This document shows, piece by piece, positions 15,015 to 22,318 of a stretch of DNA of 27,312 nt. The notes beneath the pieces are model-generated. The model was given only the letters and a program-made list of their open reading frames with translations, did no database searches and was not told where the DNA came from. The translations under genes were made by a program, and so were the position numbers. Each line of letters opens with the position of its first letter. The first letter of the stretch is position 1. This DNA is from DATDRS01 sp035291605. Lineage in GTDB: Bacteria; Chloroflexota; Anaerolineae; Anaerolineales; UBA6663. The stretch lies in contig DATDRS010000392.1 of assembly GCA_035291605.1 (NCBI GenBank), positions 1-27,312 of the forward strand, given 5' to 3'.

Positions 15015-16331
15015 TTATGGGACGTTGGCGTAATCATCCGGTGGGACGTACTTCCAGATCCCGCCCGTAATCTCCACCAGCACCAAAGACTCTTTGCCGA
15101 TGCCGGTGTGGTCCTGCGGTGTGACGGTGAAGATGCCGCTGATGCCCACCCAGTTGGTGATCTGGGTCTCGAGATAATCGCGGATCTTGACCGGGTCAGG
15201 GCCGACGGCTTCCAGCGCGCCTTTCACCATCATCATCGCGTCCCAGGCGTGTCCGCCAAAGGTGCTGGGCTTCTTGCCGAACGCGCCGATGAAGTCGGCC
15301 TGGTATTCCAGCAGCGTGGTCTTCTGCGGGTCGTCGTCGGGTAACTGGTCAACGACTAGCAGTTTGCCGATGGGGAACAGCACGCCCTCGGCTGCCTCCT
15401 TGGCCGTGTCAATGAACGCCTGGTTGCCGATGCCGTGATTATGGAGGATGGGGATTTCCAAGCCCATGTCGCGGAACTGCACGGTGAGCGGAGCGCCTTC
15501 GCCGGGGGTGGCGTGGACGACCAGCGCCTGGGCGTCGGTGCCCTGGATGGCCGTCAGTTGCGCGATGAAGTCCGTGTCGCGCGGCTCGAAGGTGCCTTCC
15601 CAGACGATCTCCAATCCATTCTCCGCGGCCACCTTCTTCAAGGCGCTGATCGAGTCTGCGCCAAAGGCGTTGTTGACGCCCAGCGACGCGATCTTCGTGA
15701 TGCCATGCACCTTCATCCAATCCAGTTGAACGAGGGCCACCGGGTAGTTTTGCTGCGGCGTCTTGAAGACCCACTCCTGCTGTGATCCATCATCCTTGGT
15801 GACGATGCGGGATGAGGAAGCCACCGAGATGAACGGGATCTTGGCGTTGGTGACCGTCTCAATCACTGCAATGCTGGCCGGGCTGCCGCTGCCGCCGACG
15901 ATGACCGCCACCTTGTCTTCCTCGACCAGTTTCTTCACGACCTCGACCGCCTTGGTGGCGTCGGACTGATCGTCGTATTTGCGCACGTCGAGTTTGTGCA
16001 TCTTGCCATCCGGCCCCAGGACGCCGCCCGCCGCGTTGAGGTTTTCGGCGATCATGACCACCGTGCCCCATTCCGGCTGCCCCAGCGACGAGGTCGGCCC
16101 GGTGGTCGAGAAGAAGGCCCCGATGCGGTACGGCTCACCTGCTTCGGGAGCGGGGACCTCCGTCGGCGCGGCGGTGGGCGCCTCGATGGGTTGGGCAGCA
16201 GTGGGCGGGGGTTCAGTCGGCTGGGGCGGAGGCTGAGTCGGAGCGGCCGTCGTCGCCGCGCCGCCGCAGGCCGAGAGGACCAGCGCGGCTACGGCAAGGA
16301 TAGCCAGCCAAATATTCAATTGACGCTTCAT
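15015..16331 (-). CDS. livK: Liv-type ABC transporter substrate-binding lipoprotein
   Basis: Extracytoplasmic solute-binding protein (Peripla_BP_6 family), 438 residues, anchored as a lipoprotein. The signal peptide is MKRQLNIWLAILAVAALVLS followed by the lipobox cysteine at residue 22. A linker of about 45 residues rich in Pro, Thr and Ala follows, a style typical of Chloroflexota lipoproteins. The binding domain starts at YRIGAFFSTTGPTSSLGQPE and contains GGVLGPDGKMH and VIVGGSGSPASIAVIETV. Start at 16331 is set by GGAGGAG seven bases upstream and by the signal peptide; the frame open to 16466 has no sensible extension. Ligand unknown: branched-chain or aromatic amino acid, or an aromatic acid such as phenylacetate. 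Confidence 0.94.
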   Translation of the reverse strand: MKRQLNIWLAILAVAALVLSACGGAATTAAPTQPPPQPTEPPPTAAQPIEAPTAAPTEVPAPEAGEPYRIGAFFSTTGPTSSLGQPEWGTVVMIAENLNAAGGVLGPDGKMHKLDVRKYDDQSDATKAVEVVKKLVEEDKVAVIVGGSGSPASIAVIETVTNAKIPFISVASSSRIVTKDDGSQQEWVFKTPQQNYPVALVQLDWMKVHGITKIASLGVNNAFGADSISALKKVAAENGLEIVWEGTFEPRDTDFIAQLTAIQGTDAQALVVHATPGEGAPLTVQFRDMGLEIPILHNHGIGNQAFIDTAKEAAEGVLFPIGKLLVVDQLPDDDPQKTTLLEYQADFIGAFGKKPSTFGGHAWDAMMMVKGALEAVGPDPVKIRDYLETQITNWVGISGIFTVTPQDHTGIGKESLVLVEITGGIWKYVPPDDYANVP

Positions 16332-16413
16332 TTTTCTCTCCTCCATACTTATGATGAAATACTCGCAGTGCGCGAGTGGCCAGGTGTCAGCGTAATTTCG
16401 CTCGCCCGATAGC

Positions 16414-17727
16414 TCACCTCCTTTCCACCGTGACCGGATCAGAGAAGACCAGGGATAGCTCCTCATCGCTGATGGACTCGCCCTGCTTCAAGCGCTGATA
16501 CATCACCGTCACCATGCGCCGGATTTCGTCGTCGCTCAGGAGCTTGCTCGAACGCTTGGCGGTGGTCAGGATCTTCTCGACGTACATCGGGTGCTCTTCA
16601 ATCTCATGGTTGCGCAGCCAGAAGCGGACGTTGTGCTCCCCGGACATCGGCCCGACCTCGATGCCCTGCTTCCGCCCGACCATGCTGGCCGGGACGCCGC
16701 AATAGACGCGGTCGGCCAGCCAGGCGTCGTTGCGGGTGATGGCCTTGGCGATAGCCGCCGCATGCACGCCCGTCGCCGTGCGGAACGAGTCCGCGCCGAC
16801 GATCGGGTAGTTGAACGGGATGGGCACGCCGCACGCCTGCGACACCACCTGGCAGTATTCGGGCAGACCCGTGAGGTCGCGGTTGGCCAGGCCGAGGAGG
16901 TTGAGATTGACGAGCAGGATCTCCATCGGCGTGTTGCCGGAACGCTCGCCGACGCCCAGCGCACAGGCATGCACCCGGTCGGCGCCGGCCTCGATCGCGA
17001 CGAGCGTATTGATGATGTCCAGCCCGCGATCCTTGTGGCCGTGCCAGTCAATGCCGACCTCGGGGTTCACCTCGTCCATCACCGCCCGCAGGAAACGGAT
17101 GAGATTGCCCACGCCTTCGGGAGTCGCGTGCCCGACGGTGTCGGCCGCGCAAATGCGGTGCGCCCCAGAGCGGATCGCGCAAGTGTAAATCTGCTTGAGC
17201 GCTTCGGGTTGCGCGCGCGTAGTGTCCTCGGTGACGAACATCACCGGCAGCCCGTGCTTGACGGCGAACGTCACCGACGCCTCGGTCAGGCGCAGCAGGG
17301 TGCTCAAGTCCCAGCCCTCGGCATACTGGCGGATGGGGCTGGAGCCGAGGAACACGCACGCCTCGATGGCAATCCCGGCCTCCTGCGAGGCGTCCACGAT
17401 GGGGGCAATGTCCGCCTCCAGCGTGCGGGCGGCGCTTTGCGGCACGATGCCCATCTTCTGGTTGACGATTTCCTTCGCCAGCACCGTCACGTCCTTCTTG
17501 AACCGCTCGCCCGCGCCGCACAGCCCCAGGTCGGCCGCGTCAATTTCCAGGCAGCGCATCAGATACAGCAGATACACTTTGTCCTGGATCGAGGGGTGCG
17601 TGACGGACGGCGACTGCAACCCGTCGCGCAGGGTTTCGTCCACGACCATCACCCGCCTGGGATATTTGGGCCTCTCGCCCTTCACGTTCCAGTCGTAAAT
17701 CAGATCAACGCCAGATAACTCAGTCAT
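16414..17727 (-). CDS. DRE-TIM metallolyase, 2-isopropylmalate/homocitrate synthase-like
   Basis: A TIM-barrel enzyme of the HMGL-like superfamily, 437 residues, expected to make or break a C-C bond between an acetyl-CoA-type donor and a 2-oxoacid, with a divalent metal. The DRE motif reads DETLRDGLQ (30-38), closer to HMG-CoA lyase (RDGLQ) than to isopropylmalate synthase (RDGEQ). The metal histidines are in DWHGHKDRGLD (H229, H231), and the lid motif is GVGERSGN (258-265). It lacks the C-terminal leucine-regulatory domain of LeuA. Related proteins are usually annotated as isopropylmalate synthase without proof. It sits 32 bases after iorB copy 2, sharing 2-oxoacid chemistry, and a LeuC-type hydro-lyase lies at the left end. 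Benzylmalate-, citramalate- or Re-citrate-type activities are candidates. Start has a strong AGGAGG. Confidence 0.85.
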   Translation of the reverse strand: MTELSGVDLIYDWNVKGERPKYPRRVMVVDETLRDGLQSPSVTHPSIQDKVYLLYLMRCLEIDAADLGLCGAGERFKKDVTVLAKEIVNQKMGIVPQSAARTLEADIAPIVDASQEAGIAIEACVFLGSSPIRQYAEGWDLSTLLRLTEASVTFAVKHGLPVMFVTEDTTRAQPEALKQIYTCAIRSGAHRICAADTVGHATPEGVGNLIRFLRAVMDEVNPEVGIDWHGHKDRGLDIINTLVAIEAGADRVHACALGVGERSGNTPMEILLVNLNLLGLANRDLTGLPEYCQVVSQACGVPIPFNYPIVGADSFRTATGVHAAAIAKAITRNDAWLADRVYCGVPASMVGRKQGIEVGPMSGEHNVRFWLRNHEIEEHPMYVEKILTTAKRSSKLLSDDEIRRMVTVMYQRLKQGESISDEELSLVFSDPVTVERR

Positions 17728-17759
17728 GGTGGCCTCCTGTGCGCCTCGCCGGGGTGGAG

Positions 17760-18395
17760 TCAGAAGTGGGAGGCAGCGGCGGCGACCTCAGCCCTCGTCT
17801 GTCCGCCTTCATCCTTCACGAGACGCCTTCCGATCTCAAATGCTCGGAGATTCAGTTCGCGGTATTTGGGCGGGACGCGCTCATTCAACGTCGCCAACCA
17901 CGCCTCCTTTGGCACCTGGGGCGCGAGCACGGACATCGCCCCCAGCATGATCATGTTTGCGATCCGGCCATCGCCGAGGTCCCGGGCGCACGTCGAAGCC
18001 GGCAGGGCGATCACGTTCAGCCCTTTCTGGCGCAGAAATTCAATCGTGTTGTGCGGGTAGCGCTCCGCCGCTTTAGCCACTGAGCCGGGGATGATCTCGT
18101 GGTCGTTGACGAGGAGCACGCCGCGCTCCAGATTGACAAAATGGGCGTAGCGCAGGCCTTCCAGCTTCTCCAGCCCGACGACCACATCCCCCTGGCCAGG
18201 GATAACCAGCGGTGAGTACACCGTCGGACCGAAGCGCACGTGGCTCTCCACGCTCCCCCCCCGCTGCGAGACGCCGTGGACCTCCGTCTGCTTCACGTCA
18301 AACCTGGCGGCCACCGCCGCCCGCGCGGTCAGCTCAGCAATGAGCAACACGCCCTGCCCGCCTACGCCTGCGAAGATCAAGTTGGTAACAGTCAT
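17760..18395 (-). CDS. iorB: Indolepyruvate:ferredoxin oxidoreductase, IorB-type subunit, copy 2
   Basis: Partner subunit of the IorA copy 2 enzyme, 211 residues. NLIFAGVGGQGVLLIAEL at the N-terminus and TEVHGVSQRGGSVESHVRFG (43-62) are the POR-gamma family marks. It differs widely from copy 1 beyond these motifs, so the two complexes probably have different substrates, for example aryl pyruvate versus phenylglyoxylate. It has about 15 extra C-terminal residues (EGGQTRAEVAAAASHF) compared with copy 1. It is separated from iorA copy 2 by a 77-base heptad-repeat spacer, whereas copy 1 has only 10 bases there. Confidence 0.92.
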   Translation of the reverse strand: MTVTNLIFAGVGGQGVLLIAELTARAAVAARFDVKQTEVHGVSQRGGSVESHVRFGPTVYSPLVIPGQGDVVVGLEKLEGLRYAHFVNLERGVLLVNDHEIIPGSVAKAAERYPHNTIEFLRQKGLNVIALPASTCARDLGDGRIANMIMLGAMSVLAPQVPKEAWLATLNERVPPKYRELNLRAFEIGRRLVKDEGGQTRAEVAAAASHF

Positions 18396-18406
18396 ATGCG
18401 CCTTTG

Positions 18407-18469
18407 TCAGTCACCAGTCATCCGTCATCAGTAACCACTGATCACTGTTCACTGGTGACTCATCACTTT
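18407..18469. repeat. Nine-unit heptad repeat folding into a nested hairpin
   Basis: The clearest example of period-7 DNA in the window. Units include tcagtca (18407), ccagtca (18414), tccgtca (18421) and tcagtaa (18428), then tcactgt (18442) and tcactgg (18449), which are near reverse complements of the first group. As a result AGTCACCAGT (18409-18418) pairs exactly with 18451-18460, and ATCAGT (18427-18432) pairs with ACTGAT (18437-18442). It fills the gap between iorA and iorB copy 2. Confidence 0.8.
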
Positions 18470-18472
18470 CTC

Positions 18473-20266
18473 TTATGGACACCCTCCCCCCATCGGCCCA
18501 ATCGCATCCGCCGGGCACACCTGCGCGCACACCGTGCAGGCCGTGCATTCCAGCGCGTCAATCACCGGGAAGCCCTGCGCGGTGCGGGTGATCGCCGGGC
18601 ACCACACTTTGAAGCAGGCGTCGCACTTCGTGCACACCGCCTCGTCCACAAAGTACGGCTTCTCGCCGCGCTCGGAGAGTTTCATCTCCGGCAGGCGCAT
18701 GCACGGCCCCTGGGCGATGACGACCGCCGGGCCTTCATACGAGACGGCCTCGCGGATCGCCCGCACCACGTCCCGGCGCTGCCAGGTATCCACCACTTGC
18801 ACCTGTTTCACGCCTGCGGCCCGCACCAAACCTTCCAAATCCAGTTTGGGCGCGGGTTTGCCCCGCAGGGTTGTGCCCGCCGCGGGGTGCGGCTGCTGGC
18901 CGGTCATTCCGGTCGTCGCGTTGTCGAGGATGATGAGCGTAAGGGAACTGCCGTTATAGACGGCGTCAATCAGCGAGGGGATGCCGGCGTGCACAAACGT
19001 CGAATCGCCAATGATGGCCACCGTGCGCCTGTGCCCCGCGCGCTCCAACCCAAAGGCCGTGCCAATGCTCGCGCCCATGCAGAAGGTCGTATGCGAGGCC
19101 TCATAGGGAGGCAGCGCCCCCATCGTGTAGCAACCAATATCGCCCGCGACTGTGACCTTGAGCTGCCGCAGCGTGTCGAACACCGTGCGGTGGCCGCAGC
19201 CCACGCAGAACATGGGCGGGCGGGGGAGGAGCGTAATCTCCTGGCTGTAGTCGGGCTTTTCCGGGACGCTCACTCCGATGGCCCGGGCGATGCGCTCCGG
19301 CGAATACTCGCCGATGACGCCGAAGAGGCGTTTGCCGACGAGATTCGTGATGCCCATCGCCTTCATCGCCTCTTCGATGAACGGCTCGCCCTCTTCGACG
19401 ACGTACACGGTCTCGTGCGCCGCGCAGAACGCCTGCAAGGCCCTCTGGGGCAGCGGGTGCGTCAGGCCCAGACGGAAGACCGACGCCTCCGGCATGACCT
19501 CGCGCACGTACTGATAGGCGATGCTGCAGGTGACAAAGCCAACCGGACGGCGCGCGGTGGACGACGGATCGCCCGCCCCCTGACTCGTCACTCCCCACTC
19601 GATCCGGTTGATCGGAGTGATCTCGGCGTACGCGCGCAGGGCCTCCAGCCGCTTTTCGACGCCAGGGCGGAGGAGGGTGCGATAAATAGGCACCGAGAAG
19701 CGCCTGGGGTCCGGCACAAACTCGCGCTGCGGCGCTTCGACGCGCTCGCCCATCTCCACCAGGCCCTTGTGATGCGCCAGGCGCGTCGTGGTGCGCACCA
19801 TCACCGGCACGCTGAACTGCTCTGAGATTTCCATCCCGAGCTTGATGAAGTCTTTGCACTCCTGGGCATCCGAGGGTTCGAGCACCGGCACCTTCGCCAT
19901 CAGCGCCAGGTAGCGGTTGTCCTGCTCGTTCTGCGAGGAGTGCATGCCGGGATCGTCGGCGGAGATCACCACGAAACCGCCGTTGGTGCCGGAATAGGGG
20001 AAGACCATGAACGCGTCGGCGGCGACGTTGAGGCCAACCATCTTCATCGTCACCAGGACGCGCAGGCCGCCGATGGCCGCGCCCATCCCTTCCTCGAACG
20101 CCACCTTCTCGTTGGCCGACCACTGCGCGTCAATCTCTGGATATTTTTTGGCGAGGGTTTCCAGAATCTCCGTGCTGGGCGTGCCCGGATACCCGGCGGC
20201 GAACTTCACCCCGGCTTCCCACGCCCCGCGCGCAATGGCTTCGTTGCCGAGAAGTAGCTCTTTCAT
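18473..20266 (-). CDS. iorA: Indolepyruvate:ferredoxin oxidoreductase, IorA-type subunit, copy 2
   Basis: Paralogue of the protein at 8253-10052, 597 residues with the same layout: GNEAIARGAWEAG (7-19), YPGTPSTEIL (26-35), the NEQDNRY stretch, CVGCGHR (354-360), GDSTFVHAG (420-428) with DN at 448-449, and two C-terminal 4Fe-4S motifs (CTKCDACFKVWCP and CTACTVCAQVCP). It carries about 13 extra residues between 229 and 242 compared with copy 1, encoded partly by a heptad repeat. The start at 20266 has AAAGGTGAG upstream; the frame to 20353 is spacer sequence. With iorB copy 2 it should oxidise an aryl 2-oxoacid to the CoA ester and reduce ferredoxin, which the benzoyl-CoA reductase needs as electron donor. 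Confidence 0.94.
   Translation of the reverse strand: MKELLLGNEAIARGAWEAGVKFAAGYPGTPSTEILETLAKKYPEIDAQWSANEKVAFEEGMGAAIGGLRVLVTMKMVGLNVAADAFMVFPYSGTNGGFVVISADDPGMHSSQNEQDNRYLALMAKVPVLEPSDAQECKDFIKLGMEISEQFSVPVMVRTTTRLAHHKGLVEMGERVEAPQREFVPDPRRFSVPIYRTLLRPGVEKRLEALRAYAEITPINRIEWGVTSQGAGDPSSTARRPVGFVTCSIAYQYVREVMPEASVFRLGLTHPLPQRALQAFCAAHETVYVVEEGEPFIEEAMKAMGITNLVGKRLFGVIGEYSPERIARAIGVSVPEKPDYSQEITLLPRPPMFCVGCGHRTVFDTLRQLKVTVAGDIGCYTMGALPPYEASHTTFCMGASIGTAFGLERAGHRRTVAIIGDSTFVHAGIPSLIDAVYNGSSLTLIILDNATTGMTGQQPHPAAGTTLRGKPAPKLDLEGLVRAAGVKQVQVVDTWQRRDVVRAIREAVSYEGPAVVIAQGPCMRLPEMKLSERGEKPYFVDEAVCTKCDACFKVWCPAITRTAQGFPVIDALECTACTVCAQVCPADAIGPMGGGCP
19581..19601. repeat. Heptad-repeat insertion inside the iorA copy 2 coding sequence
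   Basis: Three tandem 7-base units, tgactcg, tcactcc and ccactcg, stand inside the coding frame. Being 21 bases long they keep the frame and encode roughly W-G-V-T-S-Q. This lies at the point where the protein has about 13 residues more than its paralogue encoded at 8253-10052, in a predicted surface linker between domains. The unit type is the same as in the spacers, which suggests one mobile or expanding repeat process. Confidence 0.6.
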
Positions 20267-20307
20267 GCTCTCACCTTTCTTGCCGACGCCTGCGTGGCGT
20301 AGAGTCT

Positions 20308-20335
20308 CACGCAACACGCAATACGAAATACGCTC
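20308..20335. repeat. Four-unit heptad repeat between the amidohydrolase and iorA copy 2
   Basis: Units cacgcaa (20308), cacgcaa (20315), tacgaaa (20322) and tacgctc (20329) follow each other directly up to the stop codon of the amidohydrolase gene (20337-20339). The first two are identical. The rest of the 70-base gap holds the iorA ribosome-binding site. Confidence 0.65.
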
Positions 20336-20336
20336 G

Positions 20337-21203
20337 TCAGCCTCGCACCTCAACGTCTAAGATTTTCGCCGCGTTCTTCCACAGAATTTTTTCCTTCGTC
20401 GCGTCCCTCAACGGCAGGGCCAGGATGGCGTCCACGTTGCGCCGCAGGTACGGATTGCCCGGCCAGTCGGAGCCATACACTACCTTGTCTGCGAGCCGCT
20501 CCAATTCCGGGAAGTACTCCAGCAATTTCTTCCCCGGCAGGCCGGAGACCTCCAGGTAAACGTTCCGGTGCTGCCGCGCCATCCAGAACGCCTGGGGATA
20601 CCAGAACGGCCGGCCGGAATGCGCCATCAGAATCGTCAAGTCCGGAAAATCAGTTGCCACGTCGTCCAGGTGCAGTGGATCGCCGTACTTGATGCGCGCG
20701 CCTTTGAAGACCGACGATCCCGTATGCACCAGCATCGGCACGCCTGATGTCTGGGCTTTGGCATACAGCGGGTACATGCGAATGTCGTTGACATAGTGAT
20801 GCTGATAGACCGGATACACCTTGAACCCGCGAAAGCCGTGCTCCTTGACCAGCCGTTCCAGCTCGAGCGCCAGATCGTTGACGGTGAACGGATTGAGGCT
20901 GGCGAACGGGATGAGCCGCCCGCGCGGGCCGTGCGCCGGGTCAGGGAGCGCATTCGCCCTGGCGCACAGGTCGGCCACGTATTCATGCGGCGTTGCCCCG
21001 ACAGTAGCCGGTGAGTCTTCGGCAAGTGCGACTGCCCAATCAATCCCATGCTCCTGCAAGAATGGCCGGATCGTCGCCGGCGTCAGCACCCGATCCACCT
21101 CCGCCCACAGGTCGCCGCCCTCATACTGGCTCTCGATGAATTCCAGCACCCACGGGCGCTCGTGCTCGCTGCGGGAGACGTGGACGTGGAAGTCAATGAG
21201 CAT
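20337..21203 (-). CDS. Amidohydrolase_2-family metal-dependent hydrolase or decarboxylase
   Basis: A 288-residue TIM-barrel protein of the amidohydrolase_2 family, which includes ACMSD, gamma-resorcylate decarboxylase and 2-pyrone-4,6-dicarboxylate lactonase. Metal-site marks: HVH at 6-8 (FHVHVSR), the histidine of MLVHTGSS, the histidine of LMAHSGRPFWYP, and the aspartate of VVYGSDWPGNPYLRR. No signal peptide; cytoplasmic. It lies right after the dehydrogenase gene, in the place where a ring-opening 6-oxocyclohexene-carbonyl-CoA hydrolase gene would be expected, so a role in ring cleavage or in modifying a side branch is conceivable but unproven. The start at 21203 (MLIDFHVHV) is the standard family start. 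The exact reaction cannot be told. Confidence 0.85.
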   Translation of the reverse strand: MLIDFHVHVSRSEHERPWVLEFIESQYEGGDLWAEVDRVLTPATIRPFLQEHGIDWAVALAEDSPATVGATPHEYVADLCARANALPDPAHGPRGRLIPFASLNPFTVNDLALELERLVKEHGFRGFKVYPVYQHHYVNDIRMYPLYAKAQTSGVPMLVHTGSSVFKGARIKYGDPLHLDDVATDFPDLTILMAHSGRPFWYPQAFWMARQHRNVYLEVSGLPGKKLLEYFPELERLADKVVYGSDWPGNPYLRRNVDAILALPLRDATKEKILWKNAAKILDVEVRG

Positions 21204-21209
21204 GGGCAG

Positions 21210-21273
21210 CCAATCTCTAATCCCTAGCCTCCAGTCTCTGATCCCCAGTGATTCGAGGTGAGAGATTGGAGAT
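21210..21273. repeat. Heptad repeat with 9-base inverted repeat between amidohydrolase and dehydrogenase
   Basis: Units caatctc (21211), taatccc (21218), tagcctc (21225), cagtctc (21232) and tgatccc (21239) are followed by units in the opposite sense (gagagat at 21260, tggagat at 21267). CCAATCTCT at 21210-21218 pairs exactly with AGAGATTGG at 21261-21269. The repeat reaches the stop codon of the dehydrogenase gene. Confidence 0.75.
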
Positions 21274-22295
21274 TACGGCACAATCACCGACCGTACCCCC
21301 TCGCCCCGCCGGAGCACGTCAAACGCCTCGTTGATGCGGTCGAGCGGGAATTTGGCCGTGACCAGCTCGGCGACCTTGATCCGGCCCTGCCGCGCCAACT
21401 CCAGCACGCGCGGGTAATCCACCACCCGGCATCCCAGCGAGCCGATAATCTCGATCTCGCGGAACATCACTTTGCCCGTGTTGAGCGTCATCGGCTTATC
21501 CGACGAGCCGACGACGACGAAGCGCCCGCCCGTCCGCACGGCGTTGAAGGCCTGCTCCTGCGTCGCCGGATTGCCGATGCACTCAAACGCGATGTCCGCG
21601 CCGCCGCCGGTCAACTTGCGCAGCTCCTTGTCCAGCCGTTCAACCGCCTTGGGGTTGACCGTCGCCTTTGCGCCGAGCCGGCGCGCCCATTCGAGCTTGT
21701 GATCGGCGATGTCCACTGCGATCACCTGCGCGCCGACCGCCGCCGCGATCTGCACGCAATTCAGCCCGATGCCGCCGCAGCCGAAGACCACGACGGTGTC
21801 GCCCGGCTGAACCCGCCCGCGATTCACGACGGCGTGGAAGGGCGTCGTCGTCGCGTCGGCGATGATGGCGCCTTCGACCAGCGGAATTTCTGCCGGCAGC
21901 GGGATCGCCGCCGACGCGGGCGCGACGAGGTACTCGGCGTAAGCCCCGTCCACGCTGCTGCCGAAGAAAACCATGTTCTCGCACACATTCTCGCGCCCCA
22001 GGCGGCACAGACGGCACTGACCACAGCCGTAAACCGCCGGCAACAACAAGCGGTCGCCTTCCTTCCAGTTCGTCACGCCCGCTCCCACGGCCGCCGCCGT
22101 CCCGGAGGCCTCGTGCCCCAACACCAGCGGCGGTTTTTTGAACGTCGGCACGCCGTGGTCAATGAAGTGCAGGTCGGTATGGCACACCCCGCACCCGGCC
22201 ACCTTCACCAGAAGCTCCCCGGCCTTTGGTTCGGGCGTGGGAATCTCCTCAATGACGAGCGGCTGATGCGCTCCGTGAAAAATAGCCGCCTTCAT
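21273..22295 (-). CDS. Zinc-dependent alcohol dehydrogenase, probable 6-hydroxycyclohex-1-ene-1-carbonyl-CoA dehydrogenase
   Basis: A medium-chain zinc dehydrogenase of 340 residues. Catalytic zinc ligands are C38 (in GCGVCHTD), H61 and E62 (GHEASG); structural zinc ligands are C91, C94, C97 and C105; the NAD-binding loop is GCGGIG (172-177). Its place directly after the dienoyl-CoA hydratase gene matches Had/BzdX, which oxidises 6-hydroxycyclohex-1-ene-1-carbonyl-CoA with NAD in the benzoyl-CoA pathway. It is a little shorter than the Thauera enzyme (about 368 residues), and the family is broad, so the substrate rests on context. Start at 22295 (MKAAIFHG) has GGAG ten bases upstream; the frame to 22472 overlaps the hydratase gene and is rejected. 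Confidence 0.88.
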   Translation of the reverse strand: MKAAIFHGAHQPLVIEEIPTPEPKAGELLVKVAGCGVCHTDLHFIDHGVPTFKKPPLVLGHEASGTAAAVGAGVTNWKEGDRLLLPAVYGCGQCRLCRLGRENVCENMVFFGSSVDGAYAEYLVAPASAAIPLPAEIPLVEGAIIADATTTPFHAVVNRGRVQPGDTVVVFGCGGIGLNCVQIAAAVGAQVIAVDIADHKLEWARRLGAKATVNPKAVERLDKELRKLTGGGADIAFECIGNPATQEQAFNAVRTGGRFVVVGSSDKPMTLNTGKVMFREIEIIGSLGCRVVDYPRVLELARQGRIKVAELVTAKFPLDRINEAFDVLRRGEGVRSVIVP

Positions 22296-22316
22296 AATCT
22301 CTGATCTCCAATGACC
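22296..22316. repeat. Short heptad repeat in the hydratase-dehydrogenase spacer
   Basis: Units aatctct (22296), gatctcc (22303) and aatgacc (22310) fill the 23-base gap. Read on the minus strand they contain the GGAG used as ribosome-binding site for the dehydrogenase. Short, so chance similarity is possible. Confidence 0.45.
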
Positions 22317-22318
22317 GA

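Noticed and set aside
15015..16466. Start of the binding protein at 16466
   Set aside because: The signal peptide and GGAGGAG site fix the start at 16331.
18407..18469. CRISPR-like array
   Set aside because: Units are 7 bases, directly adjacent, degenerate and without spacers; no cas genes.
18404..19825. Long plus-strand frame of 473 codons
   Set aside because: Shadow of iorA copy 2; starts in repeat DNA.
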